Shown here piece after piece: positions 1 to 11,239 of a stretch of 64,000 bases of DNA. Both the position numbers and the translations under genes were made by a program. The notes beneath the pieces were generated by a model. That model was not told where the DNA came from. It ran no database searches and was given only the letters and a program-made list of their open reading frames with translations. Location of the stretch: assembly GCA_963924555.1 (NCBI GenBank), contig OZ004584.1, positions 2,231,001 to 2,295,000 on the forward strand, read 5' to 3'. This DNA comes from Crambe crambe (Eukaryota > Porifera > Demospongiae > Poecilosclerida > Crambeidae). Positions within the stretch are counted from its first letter, which is position 1. Every line of letters begins with the position of its first letter.

Positions 1-37
1 TATAAATTTCCTTATCAAGTTTCCTTCATGTTTCAGG

Positions 38-164
38 CTACACTGTAAAAACGAAAGTGTGTACTGCACACTAAATTGTCCCAATACACACACCAAAAAC
101 AAAAACAGTGTGTGCATTGGGACAAAAATGGTGTGCAGTAAACACTTTCATTTTTACAGTGTAG
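38..164. repeat. Palindromic foldback / MITE-like element
   Basis: The two ends are inverted copies of each other. The left end starts CTACACTGTAAAAACGAAAG, and the right end finishes CATTTTTACAGTGTAG. Homology continues inward through GTGTACTGCACAC / GTGTGCAGTAAACAC and TTGTCCCAAT / ATTGGGACAA, so almost the whole 127 bp can fold into one hairpin. There is no coding capacity. No clear target duplication was seen at the borders. Confidence 0.75.
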
Positions 165-976
165 GATATCTCCTAGTGATAATATTCCCCATTTCCAAAT
201 GTAGGTTCTTAATTACTGCACATAGTATATAATTTATTATGGCAAATTATTCACCTCAATTAAGTTCTTTTTTTTTCTTTTCTTTTTTTCTCTTTCTTCC
301 ATGCTTCCTTTTCACTCCTTTTACAAAATCCAATGAATAATGTCATTTCAATCAACTTGAGATTCATATTCCAAATGCCAATATCATTGAAATTTGAAGC
401 TGTGGTTACAAATGTTACTATCATAAACCAACAAGAATTTGTGGCCACTAGTGGTAAATAAAAATAAGCAATGTGATCTTTCGATATCTTGATGGGAGAA
501 TACCTGAAGGTCACCTTTTAGCAAGCCAGCCTAATCCTGCTAGGTCATGGAGCTGATTATGAATTCACATAATGTTCATGCATTCAATATCAGTTTGCTT
601 CAGACACTTTACTGCATGGCTGTGGTAAGTCATGTTATAGCCAGTTAATGAACAAGCAGTCATTAATTTTTATGAAGGGTGTGACTTTATCAAAATCAGA
701 GAACATATTACTGCTCAAAATTTAATGCTAATAGCAAGTTTGATTTCTTATTGTTTTCCTGTGCTTTGTTCTTCTACGTACATCAGGAGTTGTTTTTTTT
801 ATAATTATAACAGTTACAGTGTGCGATACATATAGGCCAATTTTCAATGGTATGCTCTCCTCTTCCCCCCACCAAAAACTTTGCTATCACTAGTTAATAT
901 TAAGTGTTATTAGAAGTCTGTCAGTTAGCTAACACAATAATGCTATAGTACTTTTTTCTCTCTCTCTCTCTAACAG
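165..976. other. Intergenic, no recognised gene
   Basis: AT-rich sequence with a pyrimidine tract near 268-300. A short plus-strand reading frame around 494-556 reads like coding sequence but has no convincing start or splice acceptor. Nothing here can be supported as a gene. Confidence 0.4.
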
Positions 977-1033
977 ATCAAAGTGGTAGTTCCCTGCAAT
1001 CAGAGCCACCAGTGAGCATCAGTGTCTCATCTT
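977..1033 (+). other. Candidate isolated internal exon (unidentified)
   Basis: A (CT)n tract ending in TAACAG forms a good splice acceptor just before this segment, and GTAAGC follows it as a donor. In between, one plus-strand frame is open and reads QSGSSLQSEPPVSISVSS, a serine-rich linker-like peptide. No neighbouring exons were recognised, so this could be chance. The confidence is correspondingly low. Confidence 0.2.
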
Positions 1034-1124
1034 GTAAGCTCGCACATACCTTAGAGTATCCCCCATAAACTAGGCATCAGCTTGTAAAGTGAGGAAATAG
1101 TAGTAGCTAGTTAGAGGGAAATTC

Positions 1125-1365
1125 ACAATGGTCACCGTTGAATAAAAGGGACATTGGGTAAATGGTCATCAATAGAGTAAAATTAATGGTCATCATTGAG
1201 TAAAAGGGGAGTCATTGATAGAGTAAATGGTAAGACCTGTCATCATCATCATGAGGGAATTGGATAGCTAAGATGATCATCATAGCATATGAGAAGATGG
1301 ACATTAGGTAAATGGTCATAAAAATTGTAAACAGTTGTTATCGGATATTGGGTAAATGAGTATAA
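1125..1365. repeat. Degenerate short-motif repeat (GTAAATGGTCAT-like)
   Basis: Imperfect tandem copies of a motif resembling GAGTAAAAGGGNCATTGRGTAAATGGTCATC. Related GGTAAAGGGTCATC / GATGACCCTTTACC motifs recur in introns and spacers near 47790-47940 and 51140-51250, so this is a dispersed low-complexity family. No gene was recognised in 1034-3050. Confidence 0.45.
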
Positions 1366-3060
1366 GAGCCCCTAGGTTGCCAGGGAAGATATAGCATGCG
1401 TTACTAATGGATGCTACCCTGTGAGGATGTGGGAGGGGCCACCTGGTAGTAAAGAGAGTTCTCTCACATGCACACAACTTAATGGAGCATACACAGGTGG
1501 GCTATAGCTATAGAGACCAGGCATGACCTTGTGGTTCAGTTTCCAGCTTTAGAGAAGCCAACAACAGCATTTTCTAGTTTTTCTCAAAGTTTTCTACCCA
1601 TCTACATGCCCTTGGGGCATGATTGGTTGTTGTTGTTGTTTTTTTTTTGGGGGGGGGGGTTCCCCAAACCTGCACCTTCACTATGTAGGGGTGGGATTTC
1701 CACCACAACACACACAACACACACAGTCTGATGCTGCACTATATATGATCCCTCCCAGGCGCAGTTACTGTCCATTGCAGGTTGGTTGTCAGGGAGGTTA
1801 GGGGGATAGGTGGATACAGTTTGTCCTATGGTTTACACAACTGCATGGATTGAATAGGACATAAAAGGATCAGGTTTCTTAGGTCCTTGTAAGCCACTAC
1901 CTATTTTTCATTCCTTATGGACAACCATCCTGAAATCTACAGTATAAGCCCTGTTACATGTTACACGAAGATTAGTCTACCAGAATTGCTGTATAAACTG
2001 AAGGTCAAAAATGATTCAACCCACCTTCTGATGTGGGGATTAAACAGCTGTATTGGGATTGAAAGATACAACTCAACTGGTTGAGGTCTGTTAGTTGTAC
2101 CATGTAGTTACACTGTAATAGGCTTTTAAAACATAAAAGTAGTGCTAATTCATTTTACAAGAAAGAGTGTGTGGACAGAACTCATATTGGATTGAATCCA
2201 GATTGAAATTGGATTAAAGTCTACATGTAGCTATATAGAGGTTAAGTTGGGGAAATGAGCAAGAGCAGCTAACTCTCAGATCATTGAAAAGAAGAAAGGT
2301 TATAGCTAGTTTGTATATAAAGTAAAACAAAAAATATTTCTTATGGTGACAGTAGTAACCCTGCATGTCAGTACAGCCATGCACAAGAATGCAGGAAGTT
2401 TATGGGTTGTTTTTACGTATGTGTTGAGCAGGTACCTCCAACTTAGTTGAGATGTTCCCCGCATGTATGCATGCACTAGTGCTTCATCTCACTGACAACA
2501 CTATTGTATTAGGAAAAAATGTCTTTGCTATAAGAATGCACGAATACCTAAGGTAGATGTTGGTATTATGAGTCAGTCTCTAATGTGGGTTTACCACTTG
2601 AGTTTATGAAAACTTCACAGAAAAAATGTGACCTCTTAAAATCGTGTAAATTATTATAATCTGAATAAAAAAAGCACAGGGAAGCAATGATGCTACAAGA
2701 TGGGAGTGAATTTTAAAGTAATCTTAGGTTTATTTTGTAGAAATGTTAACTATAATATCATCGAGACAAAAATCAAGCCAGTGACTCCATAATTCATACC
2801 TCGACTCATAATATCTTCCTGAGTGTGTCATAATAAGATCATGACTCCTATTAAGTCATAAGATGTAAGATGTATTACTTTCTCCACACATTAGTTCTAT
2901 ATGATCTATTTTATATCTGGAGCACTCTAAGATTGTCCATTTCCAAGAAAAGACAACAATACCTACATCCATCCTAACTCTAGTTTAAAGGCTATATTAG
3001 CTAGCTATATAGCTAGTAATACACCACACTAATTTTATAGTTTCTCTTATAATTAGAGGG

Positions 3061-3098
3061 CTACTTCACTCCTAGGACGCCTAATAGGAGTGAAGTAG
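3061..3098. repeat. Short perfect-arm hairpin
   Basis: CTACTTCACTCCTA and its inverse TAGGAGTGAAGTAG flank a roughly 10-base loop. The motif GAGTGAAGTAGG recurs at about 3181. The reading frame across this stretch (minus strand, 3053-3322) has no recognisable features and is not called. Confidence 0.5.
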
Positions 3099-3590
3099 GA
3101 ATAGTATTTTGGTAATATTGCTGTGGTTCTTGAGTTTGGTGATGGATGGTTACTTGACTCACTTGTTGTTGCTGAAGGGGGAGTGAAGTAGGGATTTAAG
3201 TTGGATATAGGTGTGGTTACTGAAATTAGGAGAGCTGAGAGTGATAGGAATAGTAATATTTTATGGCTATCCCTACTTAACTTTTTATTTAGAAGAAATT
3301 TTTTGTGCTCACTTGTTTCCATTCTTTTTCTTTGTAATTAGATAGCTATAGAAATTCATCAGTATAACATAACCGATTTATTATCTTCCTCTTGTAGGTA
3401 CATAGCGCTGATGATCAACAATTGAAGAAATTTGTGTATTATTCAATATCAAACTTAACAGCAATAGCAATGTGTGTATGGCAAAGCCTACCATACTGAT
3501 TCCGAAGTATTTTTACTGAAAAATACTCGAGGAATTTAACTTATACATTTCATATTACAAAATCGCTTAAATTCATGATATTTTTTATAG

Positions 3591-3610
3591 CCCGTTGCCA
3601 TGGTAACGGG
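3591..3610. promoter_or_regulatory. X-box-like (RFX) palindrome
   Basis: CCCGTTGCCATGGTAACGGG contains GTTGCC-AT-GGTAAC. This fits the RFX X-box consensus GTNRCC-(0-3 nt)-RGYAAC with a 2-base spacer. RFX factors drive ciliary genes in animals. No gene start was identified beside it, so any role is conjecture. Confidence 0.4.
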
Positions 3611-3693
3611 CCGATTTACATGGATTTATAAATGTGATACAGTGCATGTAATCGTAGCCTGGGGTGGTGTTTACAGGGAAAAGTTAGATATAG

Positions 3694-5411
3694 CATAGAT
3701 ACTATAAACTACGTGTACGGGATTGGAAACCCGCCCCCGCATTCGTATATGGCAATGTCTTGTCCGAGGTTTCCTAGACAAGTTAGTTTCCTGTTTTGGC
3801 GAATTTCGCGTGTTCTACGTATCCCAAGTTCATCTCCAAAGGAGGAATAGTTCCTGCGGTGGATTAGCAAGGTAACTATGCAAAGCTTTTACACGAAAGA
3901 GTTGCAGAAATAGTTCATAAACTCTAGTTACCGTGAAAATGGCTACTTTTTTTGCATGTTAGTAACATTAACTTGCCTAGAACTCACAGTGAACAGTAAT
4001 GACAATGAAAATTAGTTGGAGAATAGTTTCTTACATGTACTTAGCTAACCATATTTTAAGTCATGTAATACTATTACATTCAGCAGAGTGAACAATTTGG
4101 ATGAAAAAAACCAGTTCAACTGTAGTAACACTTCCTACATTACTATTAGCTAAAATGCCTACCACTCTATTGAAAGTGGTAGAGCAATGCTTACCATATG
4201 TACCTGTAACAAGCTTTTGATCCTAGAGAAAACAGTTAATTTGTTACACTTTTTTGAAAATGACTATTATTAAAATTGAATTATAGCAATGAGTCAAAGA
4301 AATGTATGTATTCCAATGCTAAAAGACAGCAACAGTCTCACAGTGCTAGTGATGATTGGGTCGAATCTGCAGAGATGTAAAAGAGGCAGAATTAGGGGAG
4401 ATAATCATTCAGAACATCTTGTTAATGTGCATGGGAGAGTATCTATTCCTGTTATATTAAAATGGCACCATGTACTATATTCTATGGCACATAGGGTATA
4501 ATAAAAGCTGTGGATTAAACCTCTCCTATCGATGGCACACCACACATCCATTCCTCCGATTCAGATGGTTCCATGTTATCGTCACTGTTGTAAGTCGTCA
4601 AGTCCAAGTAAAATTTCTTTGACTGTGCAGTCTTTGTGAATGGATCTGACTATGTAGCCTCCAATATACCTAATTGCACACTGTCCTTCGTATATTAGCT
4701 CCTTTATATTGGTGTGTACATCATCATCAACTGTCACAGGTAATGCTTTTTCTATCAGTGAGATGAATAAATTCAGAGTAAGTTGCTGATAAAATAGGGG
4801 CTCAATGGTTATGCCGCAATCAGTGAGGAATTTCACCCACTTATCAATAAATGAAGATGAACTCCGGAGTGAGTGAAACTCAATCCATAATTTTTCCTTA
4901 ATACTTGAAAATTTTCTATACCTTTTGTAATGATTTTTGAGATAGAATCTAGAAGCCATATACTGAACTCAGTAATAATGGAATTGGGTTGCTGGTATAG
5001 CTCATATAACTTAGTAGCCATGTCAATTAAAATCTTACAATTATCCATGGAGGTATCATAATCTGCATCCATGCTCATATTATGGCAAGCAGCTTTTATA
5101 GCTTCCACACAACTATCTGCAGATATGAAGTAGCCTCTAACTTAAATATCACCTAGCTACCTATTTTTCATTTTTCTCTCTCCCTTTTTTATACAATAAT
5201 AAGTTGTCAGCTAACCTTTAACTTGTGGAATGCAAGTGGCCATAGGTAACTCAGAGGATCACAGAGATCAGTAGCTAGCTACTTAGCTCGATGCAGCGGC
5301 GCGTTACGTTGCTCGCGGATAAAGAGTTAAGCAAGGCCACGCCCTCGGACACGGATTCAACGGGTTAATGTGCCGTTTCCAATCCCGTACACGTAGTTTA
5401 TAGTATCTATG
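3694..5411. mobile_element. DNA transposon with 37-bp TIRs and 7-bp TSD
   Basis: Perfect 37-bp terminal inverted repeats lie at 3694-3730 (starting CATAGATACTATAAACTACG) and 5375-5411 (ending CGTAGTTTATAGTATCTATG). The direct repeat GATATAG lies immediately outside at 3687-3693 and 5412-5418, as expected for a target-site duplication. The 1718-bp interior holds a frameshifted minus-strand coding remnant, so this copy is probably non-autonomous. The 7-bp duplication does not fit Tc1/mariner (TA) or piggyBac (TTAA). P-like or another 7-8-bp-TSD superfamily is possible, but I cannot assign one. Confidence 0.85.
4582..5108 (-). pseudogene. Frameshifted transposon-encoded protein remnant
   Basis: Two overlapping minus-strand frames (5108 to 4833 and 4959 to 4582) look like one protein broken by a frameshift near 4850-4960. 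The first part reads MEAIKAACHNMSMDADYD and onward; the second contains ECAIRY-like QCAIRYIGGYIVRSIHKDC near its C terminus. That motif resembles the YVGGYV-type tail seen in some eukaryotic transposases and THAP-type proteins, but I cannot name the family with confidence. The remnant lies wholly inside the TIR-bounded element at 3694-5411, which supports a transposon origin. No catalytic residues were identified. Confidence 0.45.
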
Positions 5412-5904
5412 GATATAGATTCTGCAAAGTTGATATTGCACTTTAAGGAGTTGTGACTAGACTGAAAGGTGAGTATGTGACAGTATAGAGTTCTGTCCTT
5501 ATACTAACTACTCTCAGAAAAGAATTTTATCATTGAACACGGTGCGCACGCTATAATGATATTCATTGACCACATTCCACATTTCAAACCCAACAAGCTT
5601 TTCAGAAAGTAGCCAGCATAAAAGGCAGAACTTGCGAGCTGTGTAACAGCGTGGCTGGTATTCTGCACTAGCTGCCCTATTCCCATTCAGCGTCCAACCA
5701 TAATTATGACGCTGTGCCCCTACCTTACGTGAGCAAGTTAAAGCACAGCGAGTGGGTGGGTTATAGAGTGAAAGATAGTTCGGTACCGTATGAATCACGA
5801 CGTTGAAGTGGGATGGCCATATTCTTGTAAGCAGCCATAAAGTAGCTACATCGCTATAGAGACAGAAGCACTGAGCATGCGTAGTACACTCGCGCGGGCT
5901 ATAA

Positions 5905-6023
5905 AATAGTTATTAACCGCGCGCGTGCGGTTTGTAGTGAATTATAAGCACTCGCCCCTCGGGCTTCGCCCTCGGGCCTCGTGCTTATAATTCGACTACA
6001 AACCTAGTGCTTGGTTAAACTAT
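5905..6023. repeat. Foldback element with GC-rich loop
   Basis: A near-perfect inverted repeat. AATAGTTATTAACC and GGTTTGTAGTGAATTATAAG on the left pair with CTTATAATTCGACTACAAAC and GGTTAAACTATT on the right. The apex CCTCGGGCTTCGCCCTCGGG is itself self-complementary. No coding content. It is MITE-like in form. Confidence 0.7.
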
Positions 6024-6026
6024 TAC

Positions 6027-6355
6027 ATATGAAATCAAAGTTGACATGTTGGAGGTGCACACACTGGCACGATGAAGTAAGCAGACTACATAGCTACAGC
6101 CATGTAGGATGAGCATGTATACTGAGGAATGGCTGGAACACCATCTGATCAGGATAGATAGTTAGCTAAACTTGAAGAACTAGTTTAGCTATGGGAGCCT
6201 GAGATCAAAATTCACACTGACAGGTTGGAAGCACTGGCATGGTGAAGTGACAGAGCTAAGTACTGACTATGTGTAGGATGAGAATCTGTACTGAGGAATG
6301 ACTGAAACACCATCTGACCAGAAGAAATAGCTAGCTAAAATCGTTGAACAGCTCT
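6027..6355. repeat. Tandem duplication, about 165 bp x2
   Basis: Two diverged direct copies share GACATGTTGGAGGTGCACAC / GACAGGTTGGAAGCACTGGC, TGTAGGATGAGCATGTATAC / TGTAGGATGAGAATCTGTAC and CTGAGGAATG...ACACCATCTGA. No gene was recognised. Confidence 0.6.
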
Positions 6356-6769
6356 AGCTAGCGCGCACCTACGCGGCCCCGCCCCTTAAAATGGCGAAGA
6401 AAGGGATATCACTGAATGTGAAATAGAACTGTAGTGAAAACTAATAGCAAAAGATCAGCCTCTAGGTGCCGCTTTATCTGATCGCCATGTTATAATTGTG
6501 ACAACTATAGCCAGTTAGTCAGTACGCCGATCTGATTATTATTATGTTGCAAAACTAGCAATTTTTGAAATAGTTTTTTGTTAATGTTATAGAATGAATT
6601 TTAGATTATTATACATTGTCCTGTCTTCTGTGTAGATGTAGGGATAGGGCCATGACTTGTGAGAACCTGTAGAGTAAGGATAGAAGAGAAAGAAGAGTTT
6701 TTAGTTTATACAGTCTTAATGACCTTTGACCTGCCATCCCTACTTAGAGAGTGCTACCGCACTCTCTGA

Positions 6770-6975
6770 TAAAGTCAGTTGATTAAGTAATAATGTATGT
6801 GATCAGAGCATGCAGCTAATAATGTTTACATGTATCATACTAAGAAAAAAAAAAGGGTGCGAGTGGGTGTTAGCTAAAGGGGTAGCTAGCTATATGAATT
6901 GAGCTGGTAGCTAAAGGTAAAGGGGTGTGTGAATTGTGGACTAAGCAGTACGCAACTGAAAAAGGGGGAAGTTGA
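6770..6975. repeat. Relic of the cluster duplication unit
   Basis: The segment beginning AAAGTCAGTTGATTAAGTAA and running into GGGTGCGAGTGGGTG / AAAGGGGTGTGTGAATTGTGG repeats matches sequence at about 32370-32590 and 43720-43890 inside the duplicated ARHGAP/Ank units. It shows that fragments of the unit extend to the left part of the window. Confidence 0.55.
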
Positions 6976-7048
6976 TCCTTAGGCTCCCATTTTAGTTATA
7001 GCACAGTGCCACTGGAGGGAGTGCTGTATGTTCATAGGTGCTGGAAAC

Positions 7049-7105
7049 AATGCCCCCCCCCCCCCCCCCCCAGACTTTGAGCTGGGGGGGGGGGGGGGGG
7101 GGGGG
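7049..7105. repeat. Poly-C / poly-G inverted tracts
   Basis: A run of about 20 C, a short spacer, then a run of about 24 G. The pair can form a hairpin. The proline/glycine reading frame across it is an artefact of the tracts. A further poly-C run lies at 7611-7641. Confidence 0.8.
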
Positions 7106-7269
7106 CCTTGGGGGCACTCCTTAATAGCCATTAACAGAGCAAGCACAAGCAAGCCTGTAAAATTGCAATACTGTACATTAAGGCCAATTTACAGGCATGC
7201 TTATTGCCTGACTGTGTGCTAAGCAGTGTTCTTTAACTGGCTGGATTTCAAAAACAAGAGCAGAATGCA

Positions 7270-7607
7270 TACTGAAAGGTAAATTATTAAAAAATTTTGT
7301 TTGCTAGATACATGTCATAAAAAAGAAAACGATTTTTTGGTGTGATCAATAATAACTAATTATGTTTTTTGTACATATAGCTATTTGAATGATCATGAAA
7401 TGTGCACTCAAAAATAGCTTCCAGCCCTAATATGTAATATAGCACTCGTGTGGTCAAGAGGCACAATATGACCTTCAATGCTCAATTTTGCATCATGGGT
7501 GGATTACAAAAGGAGCTATACCACGTTATCCTAATGTGGACAAATCAAGAGTATACAATTCTAAGTTCAATTTGATGAGTACGATTGGTTAATTCGATGA
7601 CCTAATC

Positions 7608-7642
<35 letters not shown>

Positions 7643-7911
7643 AAAATAGAGTCAATCAAATTTACCTTTTTCTTAGAGACTCCAAGTGGTTTTGATTTAA
7701 TGCAGTGGTTACAGCAGGCCAGACAGAGCCCAAGAAGAGCTAGCACTATAAATAATGAGCTGCTATGTTTTTAAAAAGTGGGCATGGTCAACGAAAAATT
7801 TTCCCATGCGCAAGCACAGATCTTAGAAACCCCCAATTCAAGGCCACTGTAATGTGTCCCGGTTAGATTTCAAGGTCAATAATCACATTATTTTGAAACC
7901 ACACACATACT
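7270..7911. other. Intergenic, no recognised gene
   Basis: AT-rich sequence apart from the long poly-C run at 7611-7641. No exon, repeat family or structured element is supported here. Confidence 0.4.
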
Positions 7912-8618
7912 GTAACACTGTGATAGGGTCTGCAACGTGAAAAATTGATATCCTAGTTTTGCATAACTTGCACCTGTTTTAACTCCTGAAACAGAGCCTT
8001 GGACCCCTTATTCGCAAGCAGATGAGTTATCTTGGAGAGAATAATCACCTGTGCTAGATGGGGGTCCATGAGAGGGCAATCCCTCAATGTTCAGTTGTTT
8101 GGGGCTTGGTCCAAGATATGTAATGATGAAATTAGAATGAGCCCAAGGGGTCCTTTGCCATCTGGGCAGTGTACTTCCAGTTGGTGTGTGGTTAGTAACT
8201 CCCCCTTAATTTTGATTCCAGTTGTAGAAATGAGTGCACCAACATATCAACATTCTGTCCATGGCATAACAGTTCACCGCTAAGTTTTCAGAAGTCTATC
8301 CCCATATCAAAATTGGGAGACCAGGCCAGTGTTTGGGAACTGTACACAGGATCGAAGCTCCAATAAGAAGTGGGAAACTGAAGGGGTCTGCTCCCTGAAA
8401 AGGCAGTGGCTACCAAGGACTAGAAATGTGACTTCTCAGTGTAGAGGTAGGTCTGAGGTATTGCCGTCACTATCAATTATTTTGAAAGGTCTAGCAGCTA
8501 GACTATGCCCTCACATAATAGACTATAGCAATAGGCCCCAGATTAGTCATGCAATGCAAATGAGAATGTGGTTAATATTGCTATGCTAGTTTTGCCCATC
8601 TGTTCCTAGATCCTGTGG

Positions 8619-9045
8619 TTGTACCCTCCGAGATGCTTGTGTCAAAGTATGTGCATATTCATTATTGTGGATAGCAAACATGAATCTAGTAGCAGTGAAG
8701 TTGAGCATGTCGTGTTTTGTTTGTCCCTTGCTTATCACTCCATGCCATTTCCTAGTGAACTTGGTTATTATGGCCTGACGATCAAGAAACTGATCGACAA
8801 ACAGTTACAAGAAAGGGGGAGGTACCCATACAACACATACAAATTTGTAGAAAAGGTGGTATCCTCAGATGTGCCCAATCCCCAATGCATCCCTAATGCT
8901 AGAAGAATTTGCAGGTGAAAATGCAAGGTTAGTTTGAGTTTTGGATGACAAGATGAAGGAACAAGAGAAAATAGAGAAGTTGGTAGATTTACCAGAGAGT
9001 GAAATGAAAGGAAGTAGACTTATCTTTGACAAGGAAACTATTTGA
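8619..9045 (+). pseudogene. Decayed coiled-coil-like coding remnant
   Basis: A plus-strand frame (8619-8918) ends at a stop, but a second frame picks up just downstream near 8895 and runs to about 9045 with one internal TGA-type break. It is rich in K/E (KMKEQEKIEKLVDLPESEMK), typical of a coiled coil. I read it as a protein broken by a frameshift and a stop inside the inverted-repeat structure. The family is not recognised. Confidence 0.3.
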
Positions 9046-9266
9046 ATCATTCTTGTTTGTTTTCAGCAAGGTAAATTTATCTTTTGGTGATCAAAAGTCT
9101 TTTTAAGATAATTCTATGTCTCCATCAATGTTGATGATCTGTTTCACATTATTATGCAAGTGCGCATATGCCTGATTACAACACCATGGAACCACTTCTC
9201 CTCCATGGACATCATGAACACACTATAAAAATTATGTGGGCCTGACTCTTACTCAGCCTCCTGGAG

Positions 9267-10032
9267 CAGAGCTGGATCCAGGGGAGGGGTTTGAGGGGGT
9301 TGCAAACTCCCTTTTTGTTCCCAAGCTATTATACAATTTGACCATGCCTACTTGCTTAGCCATGTCTATTTTTCTTTGATAATTTGTGTTTCTCTTCTAA
9401 AGTAGTGTAATTAGAAGAGAGAACATGTTACATGTGTGGGCTAACTAAACTAGGAACTAATGTGGTTACTATAATAATTATCATCTAAGGCTACGGTCAA
9501 AGAAAGAAACAATCTATGTATACATGATACATCCATTTTGGCTTTCACTTTCAAGGTCACACATTGGATAACTTGGTACATACTAACTGTGATTTCCTTT
9601 TACGATTGCACCTGTGACCATGCACATGTCATTCAAAGATATCTTTCGGAGTATGTGATTTCCTTAAACAATCACACCTGTAATCTTGTATGTGTCACTT
9701 CAAAGATATCTTTTGTAGCACTTTGGCTTACTTTTCAAGGTCACACATTAGATAACTCGGCGCATACTAACTGTGATTTGAGGTGTGACCTTGCATGTGT
9801 CACTTAGCTACAACACAAATTTTGGGATGCTTCATCTCTTTGCCTACACTCATGATGCACACAAACCGGATTCGATTTTGTGCAACTAATAATTTAAGCA
9901 ATGCTCAATAGTGGTAGCCTACCAGTGAAGCCAACATGGGTCCTCCAAAACTAATATGCTTTCCTCATGGTCCAGTGTTTGTGCTCCTAATCCTGCAACC
10001 CCACCTATCTAAAAACCCTGGATCCAGCCCTG
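9267..10032. mobile_element. Element with CTGGATCCAG-type terminal inverted repeats
   Basis: The left end CAGAGCTGGATCCAGG and the right end CCCTGGATCCAGCCCTG are inverted copies. A much shorter relative lies at 21226-21297. Inside, 9538-9800 holds two diverged direct copies sharing CAAGGTCACACATTGGATAA and CATACTAACTGTGATTT. No transposase frame was seen, so this looks like a MITE-like or non-autonomous element nested in the 7912-10605 structure. Confidence 0.5.
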
Positions 10033-10739
10033 TAGAGTAGTTTTGATATGTTGGTGCACTCATTTCTACAACTGGAATCAATTATATGCCATTAAGGGGG
10101 AGATACTAACCACACACTTATTATACCAACTGGAAGTACACTCCCCAGATGGCAAAGGACCCCTTGGGTTCATTCTGATTTCATCATTACATATCTTGGA
10201 CCAAGCCCCAAACAACTGAACATTGAGGGATTGCCCTCTCATGGACCCCCATCTAGCACAGCTGATTGTTCTCTCCAAGATAACTCATCTGCTTGCAAAT
10301 AAGGGGTCCAAGGCTCTGTTTCAGGAGTTATAGCAGCTCAATTTGAAGCAACTTGGCAGTCAAGGTGAGCACAACACTTAGAACCACCAAAATTTGAATT
10401 CCAAATTTGACCCTTGACCTCATTTTTGCTGACACCGCAAAAATGTACATCGTGAGTGAATTTCTCTGTTGAGCAATCACAAACCCAGGATTTGAAGGTG
10501 TGGCTGTTTAAGCTTCAACCCCCTCTACTTAAAACAGGTGCAAGTTATGCAAAACTAGGATATCGATTTTTCATGTTGCAGACCCTAACTGTGAACAGCA
10601 TAGCTAGTGCTGCATGCGCAAATTGCACTAAGTCACTGATCCCGCCGTGCACCAATTAGAACATGCTAGAACAGTTACAAAACAAGTCAAGGACTCCTTT
10701 TAAATAGTGCATGGGCTGAACTGTATGATTATGAGGTTA

Positions 10740-11160
10740 TACAAATTAATATAGGCCCAGTAGGGTACTCCATTCCAGAGATGCAACACATTTCCTATAG
10801 TCCCATTGGAAGTCTGTTTATTATGCTGGAAATTTATGGTCACAACACTTCGTTGGTGTGTCTATGAAAGGTCTGTAAAGCTTAAAAGGAATGAATGGCT
10901 CAAGTACAGTATGAGGCAACCAGTGATGATGTTGAGTCTGACCACTCAGGGAAGCTTAGTTAGGTCAATTGGTGGGTATACTGTGACCTCCAGTCCTCAA
11001 TTCAATGGTAAATTATACATGTGGGGTTCAGAAATGTTACTTGCTCAACTACATCTCTCTCAAGAAGAAATCACTTGATTATTGAAGCAATGGATTGGAA
11101 ACCACATGCTGTTTGAGTTTACAATGCCAAGGAATACCATTTCCACCCAATAAATTGGTG
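10740..11160 (-). pseudogene. Decayed RhoGAP middle-exon copy 3' of Ank0
   Basis: On the minus strand, about 10840-10965 aligns with the RhoGAP middle exon of the ARHGAP gene (46142-46276). TGTCTATGAAAGGTCTGTA, TGAATGGCTCAAG, GAGGCAACCAGTGATGATGTTG and CTGACCACTCAGGGAAG on the plus strand are all shared. Substitutions and indels destroy the frame. The whole block is homologous to 21540-22020, which lies at the same distance beyond the stop of Ank2. The exon relic and the Ank gene therefore travelled together. Confidence 0.7.
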
Positions 11161-11239
11161 TGTGGCCTATGAAGAAAGAGGTGATTAATTAAACCTTATA
11201 CATCAGAAATAAATAGAATGAATGAATGAGAGCTGCTAG

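Larger units (their letters stand above)
7912..10605. mobile_element. Large inverted-repeat structure, arms about 340 bp
   Basis: About 7912-8252 and about 10042-10605 are inverted copies of one another. The shared stretch includes AGATGGGGGTCCATGAGAGG and GTTTGGGGCTTGGTCCAAGA on the left, with their complements on the right. The right arm carries an extra block of about 200 bp at roughly 10335-10530. The interior holds decayed coding sequence and a nested TIR element (9267-10032). This could be a long-TIR transposon or two opposed copies of a shorter repeat. No target duplication was found. Confidence 0.55.

Noticed and set aside
7028-7222. Pro/Gly-rich reading frame
   Set aside because: Produced by poly-C and poly-G runs. 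No start context or conservation.
8032-8283. Matching frames MER(I/T)I(T/S)CARWGSMRGQS at 8032-8283 (+) and 10078-10278 (-) as a duplicated gene
   Set aside because: They lie in the two arms of the inverted repeat. Their similarity reflects the DNA repeat, and no domain is visible.
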